From: Planctomycetaceae bacterium
Lineage (GTDB): Bacteria > Planctomycetota > Phycisphaerae > Phycisphaerales > SM1A02
Reading direction: 5' to 3'
DNA length: 16,694 bases
NCBI GenBank assembly: GCA_027488265.1
Contig: JAIYCA010000239.1
Coordinates: 1-16,694 of the forward strand
Each line of letters opens with the position of its first letter. Position 1 is the first letter of the stretch. Below the pieces are notes generated by a model, which saw only the letters and a list, made by a program, of their open reading frames with translations, was not told the DNA's origin and searched no databases. A program made the translations under genes and the position numbers. Below are positions 1 through 7,670 of this stretch, in pieces.

Positions 1-1871
1 CGACGCCCATCGTCGCGGCGGACCGTGACTCGGCGCCCACGCAACGTCGCGCCCTTCAGCGCTTCGATCACGCGCTCCGCATCGCGCTCGGGAAGTTCGA
101 CGATCGAGAATCCATCCGCGATTTCAATCGCGCCGATACCGCGTGGATTGACGTTCGCCTCGTTCGCGATCGCACCGACCAAGTCGGCAGGACGCATGCC
201 CATGCGACGACCAGCCGCGATGTAGACGCGCACGAGATCGGCTTCGTGGCGCTCGCCGCCGCGTGGTTGTCGCGGCGCACGCGGACCACGCGCGTCGAAA
301 CCTCCACCGGGGCCATCGCCACCCGCCGGCATCTCGCGCTCGCCGCGCGGATAGCCACGCCCTTCATTTTGGCGCGTGTAGACCGGCCGCTCCTCGACGG
401 GAACATCTCGGTACGCCGGACCACGCCGCGCGCCATCCTCGAATCGTCGCCCTGCCGGCGCCGATTGCTTCGGCCGCGAGAAACTCTCGTAGGACGGAAT
501 GTGGAGGTCGTCCTCGTCCGCAGCATTTCCGGCCGAAGCCTCGTGCGCGATCTTGACCGCCGCCGCTGCGACGTCCATCAAATCAAACTCACTCGCGAGC
601 GACTCAACCACCGTGCGGAACCCATCGAGTTCGCTTGAATCCGGCGCGTCGCCGGCCTCACGCGCGTCAGCCGCCGCCGCGAGCACTTCGCGCAGCGCGC
701 CCTTGGTGAGATCCAATCGATGCGCCTTGATGTCGTGCGCGGTTGGGACCACGCCAATCTCAATCTTCGATTTCGTGATCCACTCGATGTTGCGCACCAG
801 TCGATGTTCGCGCGGCTCGGCGAGCGTGATTGCAACGCCTTCACGCCCTGCGCGGCCTGTGCGACCGATGCGGTGCGTATACGCCTCCGGCGAACTCGGT
901 ACGTCGAAGTTCACGACGTGCGAAATGTGTTCGATATCGATGCCACGCGCCGCAACGTCGGTTGCGACGAGGAGATCGACCGACGCCGCGCGCGCCTTCT
1001 TCATCACGCGATCGCGCTCCGCCTGCGTCATGCCGCCGTGCAGCGCTTCGACCGAATAGCCGCGCCCAACAAGTCGTTCCGCGAGTTCCGCGACTTCGAG
1101 TCGCGTGCGACAGAAGACAATCGCGAGCGTTGGCGCTTCGATATCAAGGACGCGTCCAAGTGCCGCGATTTTGTGGGCACGCGGCACGATGTAACAGGTC
1201 TGTCGCACCTTCGGCGCAGTTCCCGTGGCCGTCGGATCGCGCGGAATCAACACGCGCTCTGGTTCACGGAGATGTCGTTCGGCGATACCCGCGATGCGCG
1301 GTGGAAGTGTTGCGGAGAAGAGCGCAGTTTGCCGCGTTTCAGGCAGCGCCTCGAGGATGAGTTCGAGATCTTCTGCGAAACCCATGTCGAGCATTTCGTC
1401 GGCTTCGTCGAGCACGACCGACATGACGCCTGCGAGTTGAATCGTCTCGCGTCGCATGTGATCGAGAATGCGACCAGGCGTTGCCACCACCACGTGCACG
1501 CCGCGACGGAGCGCGATGATTTGACGTCGGAAATCCTGCCCGCCGTAGATCGGCGCGACGGAGATTCCGAGCCCACGTCCGTAGCGGTGGAATGCTTCGG
1601 ACACCTGCATCGCCAGTTCGCGCGTCGGAACGAGCACGAGCACCAACGGCTGACCTGGCTCCGGCTTTTTGCCAGCAACACGCTGCAAGAGCGGCAACGC
1701 GAATGCGGCCGTCTTTCCGGTGCCAGTCGCTGCTTGCCCAAGAAGGTCACGGCCCCCAAGAAGCGGTCCAGCTGCCGCCCGTTGAATCGGCGTCGGCTCC
1801 TCGTAACCGAGGGTGGCGAGTTCGGCGAGAATTTCGGGGCCAAACCCGAGTGCTTCAAAGTTGTCCGACAT
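1..1871 (-). CDS. DEAD-box ATP-dependent RNA helicase, 3' end beyond left edge
   Basis: ATP-driven cytoplasmic RNA unwinding, as in ribosome assembly, cold adaptation and RNA turnover. The frame is open from ATG at 1871 to the left edge, giving 623 residues without a stop. All helicase motifs are visible: Q motif (GYEEPTPIQ, about 22-30), Walker A AATGTGKT (47-54), PTRELA (82-87), TPGR (131-134), DEAD (155-158), SAT (186-188), the IVFCRT region (251-256), ATDVAARG (303-310) and HRIGRTGR (333-340). A Gly/Arg/Pro-rich linker (about 462-540) leads to a DbpA/CsdA-type RNA-binding fold (about 545-618) that starts DLVRVYIAAG. A Shine-Dalgarno GAAGGA lies 5 nt before the ATG. The architecture is that of the DeaD/CsdA group; DbpA is less likely because of the long linker. 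It is transcribed divergently from the glycosyltransferase operon, and nothing suggests a functional link. The missing C-terminus is probably short. Confidence 0.97.
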   Translation of the reverse strand, partial: MSDNFEALGFGPEILAELATLGYEEPTPIQRAAAGPLLGGRDLLGQAATGTGKTAAFALPLLQRVAGKKPEPGQPLVLVLVPTRELAMQVSEAFHRYGRGLGISVAPIYGGQDFRRQIIALRRGVHVVVATPGRILDHMRRETIQLAGVMSVVLDEADEMLDMGFAEDLELILEALPETRQTALFSATLPPRIAGIAERHLREPERVLIPRDPTATGTAPKVRQTCYIVPRAHKIAALGRVLDIEAPTLAIVFCRTRLEVAELAERLVGRGYSVEALHGGMTQAERDRVMKKARAASVDLLVATDVAARGIDIEHISHVVNFDVPSSPEAYTHRIGRTGRAGREGVAITLAEPREHRLVRNIEWITKSKIEIGVVPTAHDIKAHRLDLTKGALREVLAAAADAREAGDAPDSSELDGFRTVVESLASEFDLMDVAAAAVKIAHEASAGNAADEDDLHIPSYESFSRPKQSAPAGRRFEDGARRGPAYRDVPVEERPVYTRQNEGRGYPRGEREMPAGGDGPGGGFDARGPRAPRQPRGGERHEADLVRVYIAAGRRMGMRPADLVGAIANEANVNPRGIGAIEIADGFSIVELPERDAERVIEALKGATLRGRRVTVRRDDGR

Positions 1872-2073
1872 AGGTGTCCTTCATCCGCACAGGGTACAGG
1901 TTCTGCGCATCGCGCGTACGACTCGAGCGATGCCCGCAAGAACGGACCCTTGGAGACGAGTCCGCAAATCCGACAAGCCCATGCGGCGCGGCGGCAATGA
2001 GCATGTTTCATCGCGATTTGCCTTCACACCGCACTTCCCCGATGCTGCTCCGTTTCACCCTCTTGCACCTTCG
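1872..2073. promoter_or_regulatory. Divergent intergenic region, helicase / glycosyltransferase operon
   Basis: These 202 bp separate two divergent genes and must hold both promoters, plus the helicase ribosome binding site at its left end. I find no good -35/-10 pair on either strand and no strong dyad. The frame of the downstream glycosyltransferase stays open through this stretch and has ATG codons at 1930 and 1981. The peptide this would add is rich in Arg, Pro and Ser and shows no glycosyltransferase features, so I treat the region as non-coding. Confidence 0.5.
1877..1882 (-). promoter_or_regulatory. Shine-Dalgarno for the DEAD-box helicase
   Basis: The minus strand reads GAAGGA, five nucleotides (CACCT) before the ATG at 1871. 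It supports that start codon, and the conserved N-terminus (the Q motif begins around residue 22) fits the same choice. Confidence 0.7.
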
Positions 2074-3276
2074 ATGAAATCCGCGCGTACTTCGACCTCT
2101 CCTGCAGCAAACGCCGAACGCAACGAGCGTCGTCGCATCGCGGTGGTGGCAACTGTGCCATACACCGTCAACATGTTTCTCGCACCGCATCTCGCGGCGC
2201 TCGCGCGACGACACGATGTCACGATCCTCGCCAACGGCCGCGTCGACGAGATTGCGCCAGTCTTGCGTGAGCGCTGCGACTTCATTCAAATCGGTATCGC
2301 ACGCGAGATCGCGCCACTCACGGATCTCCGCACGCTTGCGGAATTGCGCCAACACTTTCAGACGGGCTCTTTCGACCTCGTCCTTTCGATGACGCCGAAG
2401 GCTGGGCTTCTCGCGATGGTGACCGCGCGCATCGTCGGCGTACCCACACGCGTGCACTGGTTCACAGGTCAAGTGTGGGCCACGCGTCGAGGGCTTGCGC
2501 GACGCGCGCTGAAACTTCTCGATGGCGTCACAGCGAACTGCGCCACGCATCTCCTTTCCGATAGCCCGTCGCAGCGCATATTTCTTGATGAAGAGGGCGT
2601 GATTCCCGCAGCGCGCGTCGAGGTTCTTGCCGACGGTTCCGCGTGCGGCGTGGATGCGCGACGCTTCAAGCCCGACCGCGCGGCGCGCAACGCGATTCGT
2701 CGACAGCTGCGTATTCCTGATGATGCATTTGTGGCGCTCTTCGTTGGACGACTCAATCGCGACAAGGGCATTCCTGAACTTGCTGAGGCGTTTGCGCAGA
2801 TCGCGCCCGCACATCCGTCGATGCATCTCATACTCGCTGGCCCCGACGAAGGCGAGATGATCTCACGCACCGCGTCGACGCTCGCTCTGTTCGAAGGACG
2901 CGTCCATCGCACAGGTTTCGTGTCGAACCCCGAGGCATTCATGGCCGCCGCCGATCTCTTCGTTTTGCCGAGTCATCGCGAGAGTTTCGGGCTCTCTGTG
3001 ATTGAAGCGGCGGCGTGTGGAATTCCCGCAATTGGCTGCGCGATCTACGGTTTGTGCGACGCGATCGTCGACGGTGAAACGGGTCTCCTCGTTCCGAAGG
3101 GTGATGCAGGCGCGCTTGCGAGCGCGATCGCGAAGTTCGCTGAAGATTCCACTTTGCGTACACGCCTCGGCACGAATGCACGCGCGCGCGTCTTGGCGAA
3201 GTTCTCGCAAGATCGCCTCGTCGACGCGTTTCTCTCGTCGATCGAACGTTCGTTACACTCGCAAACGTCATGCTGA
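2074..3276 (+). CDS. GT4-family (GT-B fold) glycosyltransferase
   Basis: Predicted retaining glycosyltransferase that adds a sugar from a nucleotide-sugar donor, probably to the lipid-linked acceptor made by the transferase two genes downstream. It has 400 residues, normal for the family. The N-terminal half resembles a GT4 acceptor domain: RIAVVATVPYT at 21-31 and the conserved-looking HWFTGQVWATRRG at 128-140. The C-terminal donor domain has GSACGVDARRF (188-198), FVGRLNRDKG (223-232) and an EX7E motif, E303 and E311, in the loop PSHRESFGLSVIEAAACG. No signal peptide or membrane helix is seen, so it is cytoplasmic or peripheral. I chose ATG 2074 because homology-like sequence begins about 20 residues later. 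There is no Shine-Dalgarno, and in-frame ATGs at 1930 and 1981 cannot be excluded. It is the first gene of a three-gene operon and its end overlaps the next gene by 7 bp. Donor and linkage cannot be told from sequence. Confidence 0.95.
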   Translation: MKSARTSTSPAANAERNERRRIAVVATVPYTVNMFLAPHLAALARRHDVTILANGRVDEIAPVLRERCDFIQIGIAREIAPLTDLRTLAELRQHFQTGSFDLVLSMTPKAGLLAMVTARIVGVPTRVHWFTGQVWATRRGLARRALKLLDGVTANCATHLLSDSPSQRIFLDEEGVIPAARVEVLADGSACGVDARRFKPDRAARNAIRRQLRIPDDAFVALFVGRLNRDKGIPELAEAFAQIAPAHPSMHLILAGPDEGEMISRTASTLALFEGRVHRTGFVSNPEAFMAAADLFVLPSHRESFGLSVIEAAACGIPAIGCAIYGLCDAIVDGETGLLVPKGDAGALASAIAKFAEDSTLRTRLGTNARARVLAKFSQDRLVDAFLSSIERSLHSQTSC

Positions 3277-4238
3277 GCGATCGGACTCAAGCACCGCACG
3301 CAGTGGTCACGGGGGCCTCGGGCTACCTCGGTCGGCATCTCGTGTCAGCACTCGAAGCGCACGGTTGGCGCGTCACCCGTTGCCTCCGCGATGCACGGGG
3401 TGTGCCAAACGCGGTGTCGGTGCCAGACCTCGACGATCGCTCGCTTGCAGCGATTCCTTGGCCTGCCGACACGGTCTTTCACTTGGCAGGACTTGCGCAT
3501 CGCTTTCCGCCCAATGTTCCAAGCGAAGCCGAGTTTGAACGCGTGAATGCGCACGGGAGCGGGGCGGTCGCGCGTGTGGCCCGTGACCACGCGCGGCGCT
3601 TCGTTTTTGCAAGTTCGATCGCTGCGATCGGCGCGCGCGGAGAGCCACCGAGCACGGCGTACGGCCGAAGCAAGTTGCATGGCGAGCACGCCGTGGTCGA
3701 AGCGCTCGCCGGCTCGACGACTGAAGCCGTGATCCTTCGCTTCCCCGCGATTTATGGCGCTGGAGCGCCCGGCGCGGTCTCGCAACTCGCGCGCTGGATT
3801 CTGCGCGGACGACCGCTCCCCTCCTGCGCCCGAACGACGCACCGCAGCATGATCGCGATCGAGAACGCCGTCGATGCGTGCATCTTTGCCGCGGAAAGTG
3901 CGCGGCTCGCAGGAACGACCGCGGTTCCATCAGATCGCGAAACGCTCAGCGTGCTTGATGCAGCGATGACGATTGCGCACGGCGGCGACAGGCGCGTTCG
4001 CACGATTCCGATGCCGCGATTTTCACTGTCGCTTCTCGGCGCGATCGGTGCTCGATGCGGAATCACGGCGATGGCGTCGGCCGAGCGTCTCCTCGAGTCG
4101 ACCGTCATCACCGATGCAACACTCGCGGAGATCGCCGGATGGAATCCGCCCATTTCTGCGCAGCGCGCACTCGCTGAGCTCGGTGCGGCGATCGCGCGCG
4201 ACGACTCTCGCGCTCACGCCTCGGAGTGTGCCGCATGA
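3270..4238 (+). CDS. Extended SDR: NAD-dependent sugar-nucleotide epimerase or 4-ketoreductase (WbpV-like)
   Basis: Predicted cytoplasmic oxidoreductase acting on a UDP-sugar. It has 322 residues, typical of extended SDRs. The Rossmann motif TGASGYLG is at 14-21, followed by FHLAGLAH (70-77), the catalytic serine region FASSIAAIG (113-121; S115/S116) and the YxxxK pair Y131 and K135. A proline-containing RFPAIYG stretch (157-163) is also typical of epimerases. The start ATG lies inside the end of the glycosyltransferase gene (ATGCTGA, 7-bp overlap) and the stop overlaps the next gene as ATGA, which indicates translational coupling. In Pseudomonas and Rhizobium O-antigen loci the SDR beside WbpL/WreQ-type transferases (WbpV/WreV) reduces the 4-keto sugar made by WbpM to UDP-QuiNAc. 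By context this gene may do the same, but plain C4 epimerase activity is an equal possibility. Confidence 0.93.
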   Translation: MLSDRTQAPHAVVTGASGYLGRHLVSALEAHGWRVTRCLRDARGVPNAVSVPDLDDRSLAAIPWPADTVFHLAGLAHRFPPNVPSEAEFERVNAHGSGAVARVARDHARRFVFASSIAAIGARGEPPSTAYGRSKLHGEHAVVEALAGSTTEAVILRFPAIYGAGAPGAVSQLARWILRGRPLPSCARTTHRSMIAIENAVDACIFAAESARLAGTTAVPSDRETLSVLDAAMTIAHGGDRRVRTIPMPRFSLSLLGAIGARCGITAMASAERLLESTVITDATLAEIAGWNPPISAQRALAELGAAIARDDSRAHASECAA

Positions 4239-5395
4239 GCACCACACTGTGCACGCTGGCCTCGATCACTTCGACCGCGACGATTCCTGATCCCGCACTC
4301 ATCGGTGGCGCGTTCGTTGCCACGCTTGTTGGAACGCTGGTCTTCCGCCGCGTACTCGTGCGAGCAGCGATGCTCGACCATCCCAACGAACGCAGTTCCC
4401 ACGACGTTCCCGTGCCGCGCGGCGGTGGCGTTGTCTTCGTCGCGGCGTGCGCGCTGGCGCTTCTCCTACTCATCACGCGCGGCGCACTGCATCCGGTGAT
4501 GTGGGCGACGTTTGCCGGACTCCTTGCGATCGCACTCATCGGCTTCATCGATGATCGCCGACATGTTGGTGCCGCCACGCGCCTTGCGTTTCATCTCTCT
4601 GGTTCAGCTGCGGCCGTTTTCGCAGCCACGTTCGGAAGTGCTGCGTGGCTTCCGCTGGAAATCACCGCGCATCCGATCGTGCCCGTCGCTGGCGTGTTGC
4701 TGCTTGCGGTCGCGAGTGCGTGGATGGTGAACCTCGTCAATTTTGTTGATGGCATCGACGGACTCGCAGCGCTCGGAGGCGCGACGATACTTGCGGCTGC
4801 AGCGCTGCTCCCGGCGGTTCTTCCTATCGAGCTGGCTGTTCATGGTGGAGAAACCCCCGGTGGAGAAACACCCGCGCTTCGCGCGGACAGCGAAGCACTC
4901 CGCGCCTTTGCGTTGGCATGCGCAGCCGCCGTTGGCGCGTTCGGGGTTGTCAACATCTCGCGGTGGCGGATTTTCATGGGCGATGCGGGAAGCGGCGCGC
5001 TCGGCCTTCTCATCGCCTTCACGCTTGGAGCGCTTGCGGCCGGCCGCGGACTCGCACCACTCGCCGCGCTCGCACTTCCAGCGGTCTTCGTCGCCGATAC
5101 GACAACGACACTCGCCGTTCGCGTCTGGCGCCGAGAGCATCCTGCGCGCGCGCATCGAACGCACGCGTATCAACGCCTCATTCGGCGTGGTTGGCCACAT
5201 CTCGCCGTTTCCGCCGCGTACGTCGCGGTCTTCGCCCTGACCGCCCTGCCCGTCGCGATCTATGCGCAAACGGGCGGCACCTATGCGGTTACCGCGATCG
5301 TTGGGCTCTATGGAACGCTCGCGATCGCCGCTCTCCTCCTTGGCGCTGGACGCGAGCCGCACATCTCCCAAGTCAACTCACCCGCAACCGCATAA
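4235..5395 (+). CDS. Polyprenyl-phosphate glycosyl-1-phosphate transferase (MraY/WecA family, WbpL-like)
   Basis: Predicted multi-pass inner-membrane enzyme that moves a HexNAc-1-phosphate from its UDP form to undecaprenyl phosphate, starting a lipid-linked glycan. From ATG 4235 it has 386 residues with about ten hydrophobic segments. Family motifs are in order: DHPNERSSHDVPVPRGGG (48-65), GFIDDRR (103-109) with the Asp pair, NFVDGIDGLA (169-178), FMGDAGSGALG (247-257) and HRTHAYQRL (307-315). The last is the C-terminal His-rich loop of the WecA/WbpL branch rather than the MraY branch. ATG 4235 overlaps the preceding stop as ATGA. A GTG at 4226 would add three residues but lacks support. The loop at 204-213 holds a small duplication, GGETPGGETP. 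It ends 66 bp from the convergent WbpM-like gene. Substrate is inferred from the neighbours as UDP-QuiNAc, UDP-FucNAc or UDP-GlcNAc. Confidence 0.95.
   Translation: MSTTLCTLASITSTATIPDPALIGGAFVATLVGTLVFRRVLVRAAMLDHPNERSSHDVPVPRGGGVVFVAACALALLLLITRGALHPVMWATFAGLLAIALIGFIDDRRHVGAATRLAFHLSGSAAAVFAATFGSAAWLPLEITAHPIVPVAGVLLLAVASAWMVNLVNFVDGIDGLAALGGATILAAAALLPAVLPIELAVHGGETPGGETPALRADSEALRAFALACAAAVGAFGVVNISRWRIFMGDAGSGALGLLIAFTLGALAAGRGLAPLAALALPAVFVADTTTTLAVRVWRREHPARAHRTHAYQRLIRRGWPHLAVSAAYVAVFALTALPVAIYAQTGGTYAVTAIVGLYGTLAIAALLLGAGREPHISQVNSPATA
4844..4873 (+). repeat. 15-bp tandem duplication inside the glycosyl-1-phosphate transferase gene
   Basis: Two adjacent copies of GGTGGAGAAACMCCC (4844-4858 and 4859-4873) differ at one base. 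They encode GGETP twice in a hydrophilic loop between membrane segments, so the reading frame is kept. This is probably a recent slippage duplication. Confidence 0.85.
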
Positions 5396-5461
5396 CTGCA
5401 GCAAGCGCGATTTCTCGCGCAGTCCGCGCCTCAAACCACGCCTGCGACCGCGGTCACAATC
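5396..5461. terminator. Convergent intergenic region with a short hairpin
   Basis: The 66 bp lie between two convergent stop codons. GCGCGA (5405-5410) and TCGCGC (5415-5420) form a 6-bp stem with a TTTC loop, and GACCGCGGTC (5446-5455) is a perfect 10-bp palindrome. Neither is followed by a T tract on either strand. A shared terminator is expected from the layout, but the sequence supports it only weakly. Confidence 0.3.
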
Positions 5462-7363
5462 TCACGCCATCGGCGGATCAACAATGCTGTATTCGCGCGT
5501 TGGCTGCGCAAGCACCGCACGCACACCCTTCGCATCGTGCTGTGAAACGACCGCCTCAAGTCGCGAAAGCTGGCGCTCCACATGCGCCCAACGATCAAAC
5601 CCCTCGCGCGCACGAAGAATCGCGGGATGCGACGTCGGCTCGAGATCGGCGCCGATCACGAGTTCTTCAAACATCTTCTCACCCGGGCGCAGTCCGGTGT
5701 AGACGATCTCGATATCACCATCAGAGCGGCCTGCGTCACGCACCGTGCGACCGGCGAGTCGAATCATGTTGCGCGCGAGATCATCGATGCGCACTGGTTC
5801 GCCCATGTCGAGGACAAACACCTCGCCACCTTCGCCGAGCGCGCCTGCTTGGAGAATCAGTTGCACTGCTTCCGGAATCGTCATGAAGTAACGCGTGACT
5901 TCCGGATGCGTCACCGTCACGGGACCACCCTGCGCAATCTGTCGCTCAAAGATCGGAACAACGCTTCCGCTTGAGGCGAGCACATTGCCGAAGCGGACCA
6001 TCGTGAACCGAATCGCTCCACGTCCGAACTCTTCCTGCATCGATTGCAGCACAATCTCCGCGAGGCGCTTCGTCGCGCCCATCACGCTCGTGGGGCGCAC
6101 GGCTTTGTCGGTCGAAACAAGCACAAAGTCGCGCACACCATGGCGAAGCGCAGCCTCGGCGACGCGATACGTGCCGAGCACGTTGACTTCTGCGCCCTCA
6201 GGCTCATTGTCTTCGACGATCGGCACATGCTTGTACGCCGCCGCGTGATAAATCGTCTCGGGCCGATGCTGTGCGAGGATCTGATCGATGCGCACCGCGT
6301 CGGTCACGCTTGCGAGGTGTCGACGAATCGTTGGCCGCGCACTCCCAGGCGCCGAGACTTGCGCCAAGCGCGCAAGTTCCGCATCGACTTGGAAGAGATT
6401 GAACTCGCTGTTGTCGACGAGCACGAGTTCGCGCGGACCAAGTGCCAGCACTTGTCGGCACAACTCGCTTCCGATCGACCCACCCGCACCGGTGACAAGT
6501 ACGCATTTGCCACGCACGTTTTTCGCAAGCAACTCCGCACTTGGCGGAACCGACGCGCGACCTAAGAGATCTTCGATCGCGATCGCGCGCAGTTGATCGA
6601 CGCGTACACGGCCGTCGTCGATTTCGGCAATCGTTGGAACGGAAAGCACGCGAACCCCAAATGCTGCAGCGCGCTCAAGCACGCTGCGACGTCGCTCGCG
6701 CGCACTCGGCGCCAACGCGACAAGCAATGATTCGACACTGAGTTCGCCGAAAAGGCGCTCCATGGAATCCGTGCCGTAGACACGCACGCCACGAATGGTT
6801 CGTCCGATCAACGCTGGATTGTCATCGAGAAACGCGACAACTTCAGACTTTCGATCTTGCCCGAGTGCAGCAATCAGGCCCGCACCAACGTCCCCTGCGC
6901 CATAGATCGCAACCCGCCTCGGGCGCACCGCCGCATTCGCGAGGATGTGGCGTACGCCAAGTCGCACGGCGCCAGCGCCGCCGAACAAGATCATGCCCGC
7001 GATCGGAATCGCAGAGCGCGGCATGCCTGCGCCACGCGACGAACTCAAGAAGAGCGCCAGCGCAAAGAGCACCGTTGCAATCAAGGCACCCTTGGCGAGC
7101 AGCCACGCGTAGCGAGGACCGATGTAGCGCGTGATCTCTCGATAGAGCCCACACCAATGGAAGACGGGTGGCACGATGATCGCAAACAGCAAGACTTGGA
7201 TCACCGTCAACTGCGCGAACGGATCGACGGACTCCAACCGAAGCGCGACCGCCAAGACAACCGCGACCATCGCCACCAACGCGTCCCACAGGCCCATGGC
7301 GAATTGCTTCGCCCCTCGGGGAAGTCCGTCGATTGCTTTGGGGAGGCGGGGTTCGAATGGCAT
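5462..7363 (-). CDS. WbpM/CapD/FlaA1-like UDP-GlcNAc 4,6-dehydratase, membrane-anchored
   Basis: Predicted NAD-dependent dehydratase that turns UDP-GlcNAc into the 4-keto-6-deoxy intermediate used for QuiNAc, FucNAc and bacillosamine-type sugars. It has 633 residues, close to P. aeruginosa WbpM. About four membrane helices fill residues 24-140. A CoA-binding/Rossmann domain follows (VAIYGAGDVGAG, 151-162), then the catalytic SDR domain: TGAGGSIGSE (291-300), YHAAAYKHVP (372-381) and VSTDKAVRP (416-424). The usual catalytic Tyr is replaced by Met, giving S417, M428 and K432 in VMGATK, the signature of the WbpM/PglF dehydratases. TGLRPGEKMFEEL (556-568) is the conserved C-terminal motif. ATG 7363 places about 20 residues before the first helix. 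In-frame ATG 7435 would add 24 residues. Neither start has a Shine-Dalgarno, and longer extensions run into the next gene. It is convergent with the operon at 2074-5395 rather than part of it. Confidence 0.96.
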   Translation of the reverse strand: MPFEPRLPKAIDGLPRGAKQFAMGLWDALVAMVAVVLAVALRLESVDPFAQLTVIQVLLFAIIVPPVFHWCGLYREITRYIGPRYAWLLAKGALIATVLFALALFLSSSRGAGMPRSAIPIAGMILFGGAGAVRLGVRHILANAAVRPRRVAIYGAGDVGAGLIAALGQDRKSEVVAFLDDNPALIGRTIRGVRVYGTDSMERLFGELSVESLLVALAPSARERRRSVLERAAAFGVRVLSVPTIAEIDDGRVRVDQLRAIAIEDLLGRASVPPSAELLAKNVRGKCVLVTGAGGSIGSELCRQVLALGPRELVLVDNSEFNLFQVDAELARLAQVSAPGSARPTIRRHLASVTDAVRIDQILAQHRPETIYHAAAYKHVPIVEDNEPEGAEVNVLGTYRVAEAALRHGVRDFVLVSTDKAVRPTSVMGATKRLAEIVLQSMQEEFGRGAIRFTMVRFGNVLASSGSVVPIFERQIAQGGPVTVTHPEVTRYFMTIPEAVQLILQAGALGEGGEVFVLDMGEPVRIDDLARNMIRLAGRTVRDAGRSDGDIEIVYTGLRPGEKMFEELVIGADLEPTSHPAILRAREGFDRWAHVERQLSRLEAVVSQHDAKGVRAVLAQPTREYSIVDPPMA

Positions 7364-7670
7364 CTGGCGTACTGCAGTTCTCTGACCATCTCGCCTGCGC
7401 AAGATCCCTCCGCCGCGAATCACCACAGAGTGCATGACGTCATTCGGGCCCGGATCCGCAATATACCGATCAGGCAAGGGCGAGTCTCTTGCGCTTCCAC
7501 TCACCGAGGCAGGAGATTTCCCTGTTCGTGCGCAGCGTGGCCCACAACCGACGCCCGTCCGTTCAGCCTGATCCGATGGCTCCGTCGTTCGGCTCCGTCG
7601 TTCGGCTCCGTCGTTCGGCTCCCATCCGTCCCCTCTCGTGGCGTTCATCACGCGCTTGGGGGCGCACGTT
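7364..7670. other. 307-bp intergenic region with promoter of the WbpM-like gene and tandem repeat
   Basis: The region lies between the end of the SGNH-dockerin gene and the start of the WbpM-like gene, both on minus. It holds the 13-bp tandem repeat at 7578-7623. On minus, a TATATT box at 7465-7460 is a possible -10 for the WbpM-like gene, but the sequence 16-18 bp upstream (around GAGACT) is not a good -35. A frame open on minus up to 7747 crosses the region, but its peptide is Arg/Ser-rich, shows no domain and overlaps the 3' end of the next gene. No clear terminator for the SGNH gene is visible. GGGGGC/GCCCCC (7658-7663 and 7682-7687) straddle its stop codon but have no T tract. Confidence 0.5.
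7578..7623. repeat. 13-bp direct tandem repeat, 3.5 copies
   Basis: GGCTCCGTCGTTC occurs three times without gaps or mismatches (7578-7590, 7591-7603, 7604-7616) and is followed by a partial copy, GGCTCC, at 7617-7622. The unit length is not a multiple of three and the array lies between genes, so a coding role is unlikely. It could be a slippage-prone minisatellite or a set of direct repeats bound by a protein. Confidence 0.95.

Noticed and set aside
720..2000. A 426-codon plus-strand open frame opposite the DEAD-box helicase, with others nearby
   Set aside because: The minus strand has every helicase motif in order. The plus-strand peptide is rich in Arg, His and Cys, shows no domain, and comes from high-GC codon bias.
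7460..7465. TATATT box as a firm promoter of the WbpM-like gene
   Set aside because: No TTGACA-like sequence lies 16-18 bp upstream, so it is noted only as a possibility.
7578..7623. A CRISPR array
   Set aside because: The 13-bp units are directly adjacent with no spacers, and no cas-like gene is present.
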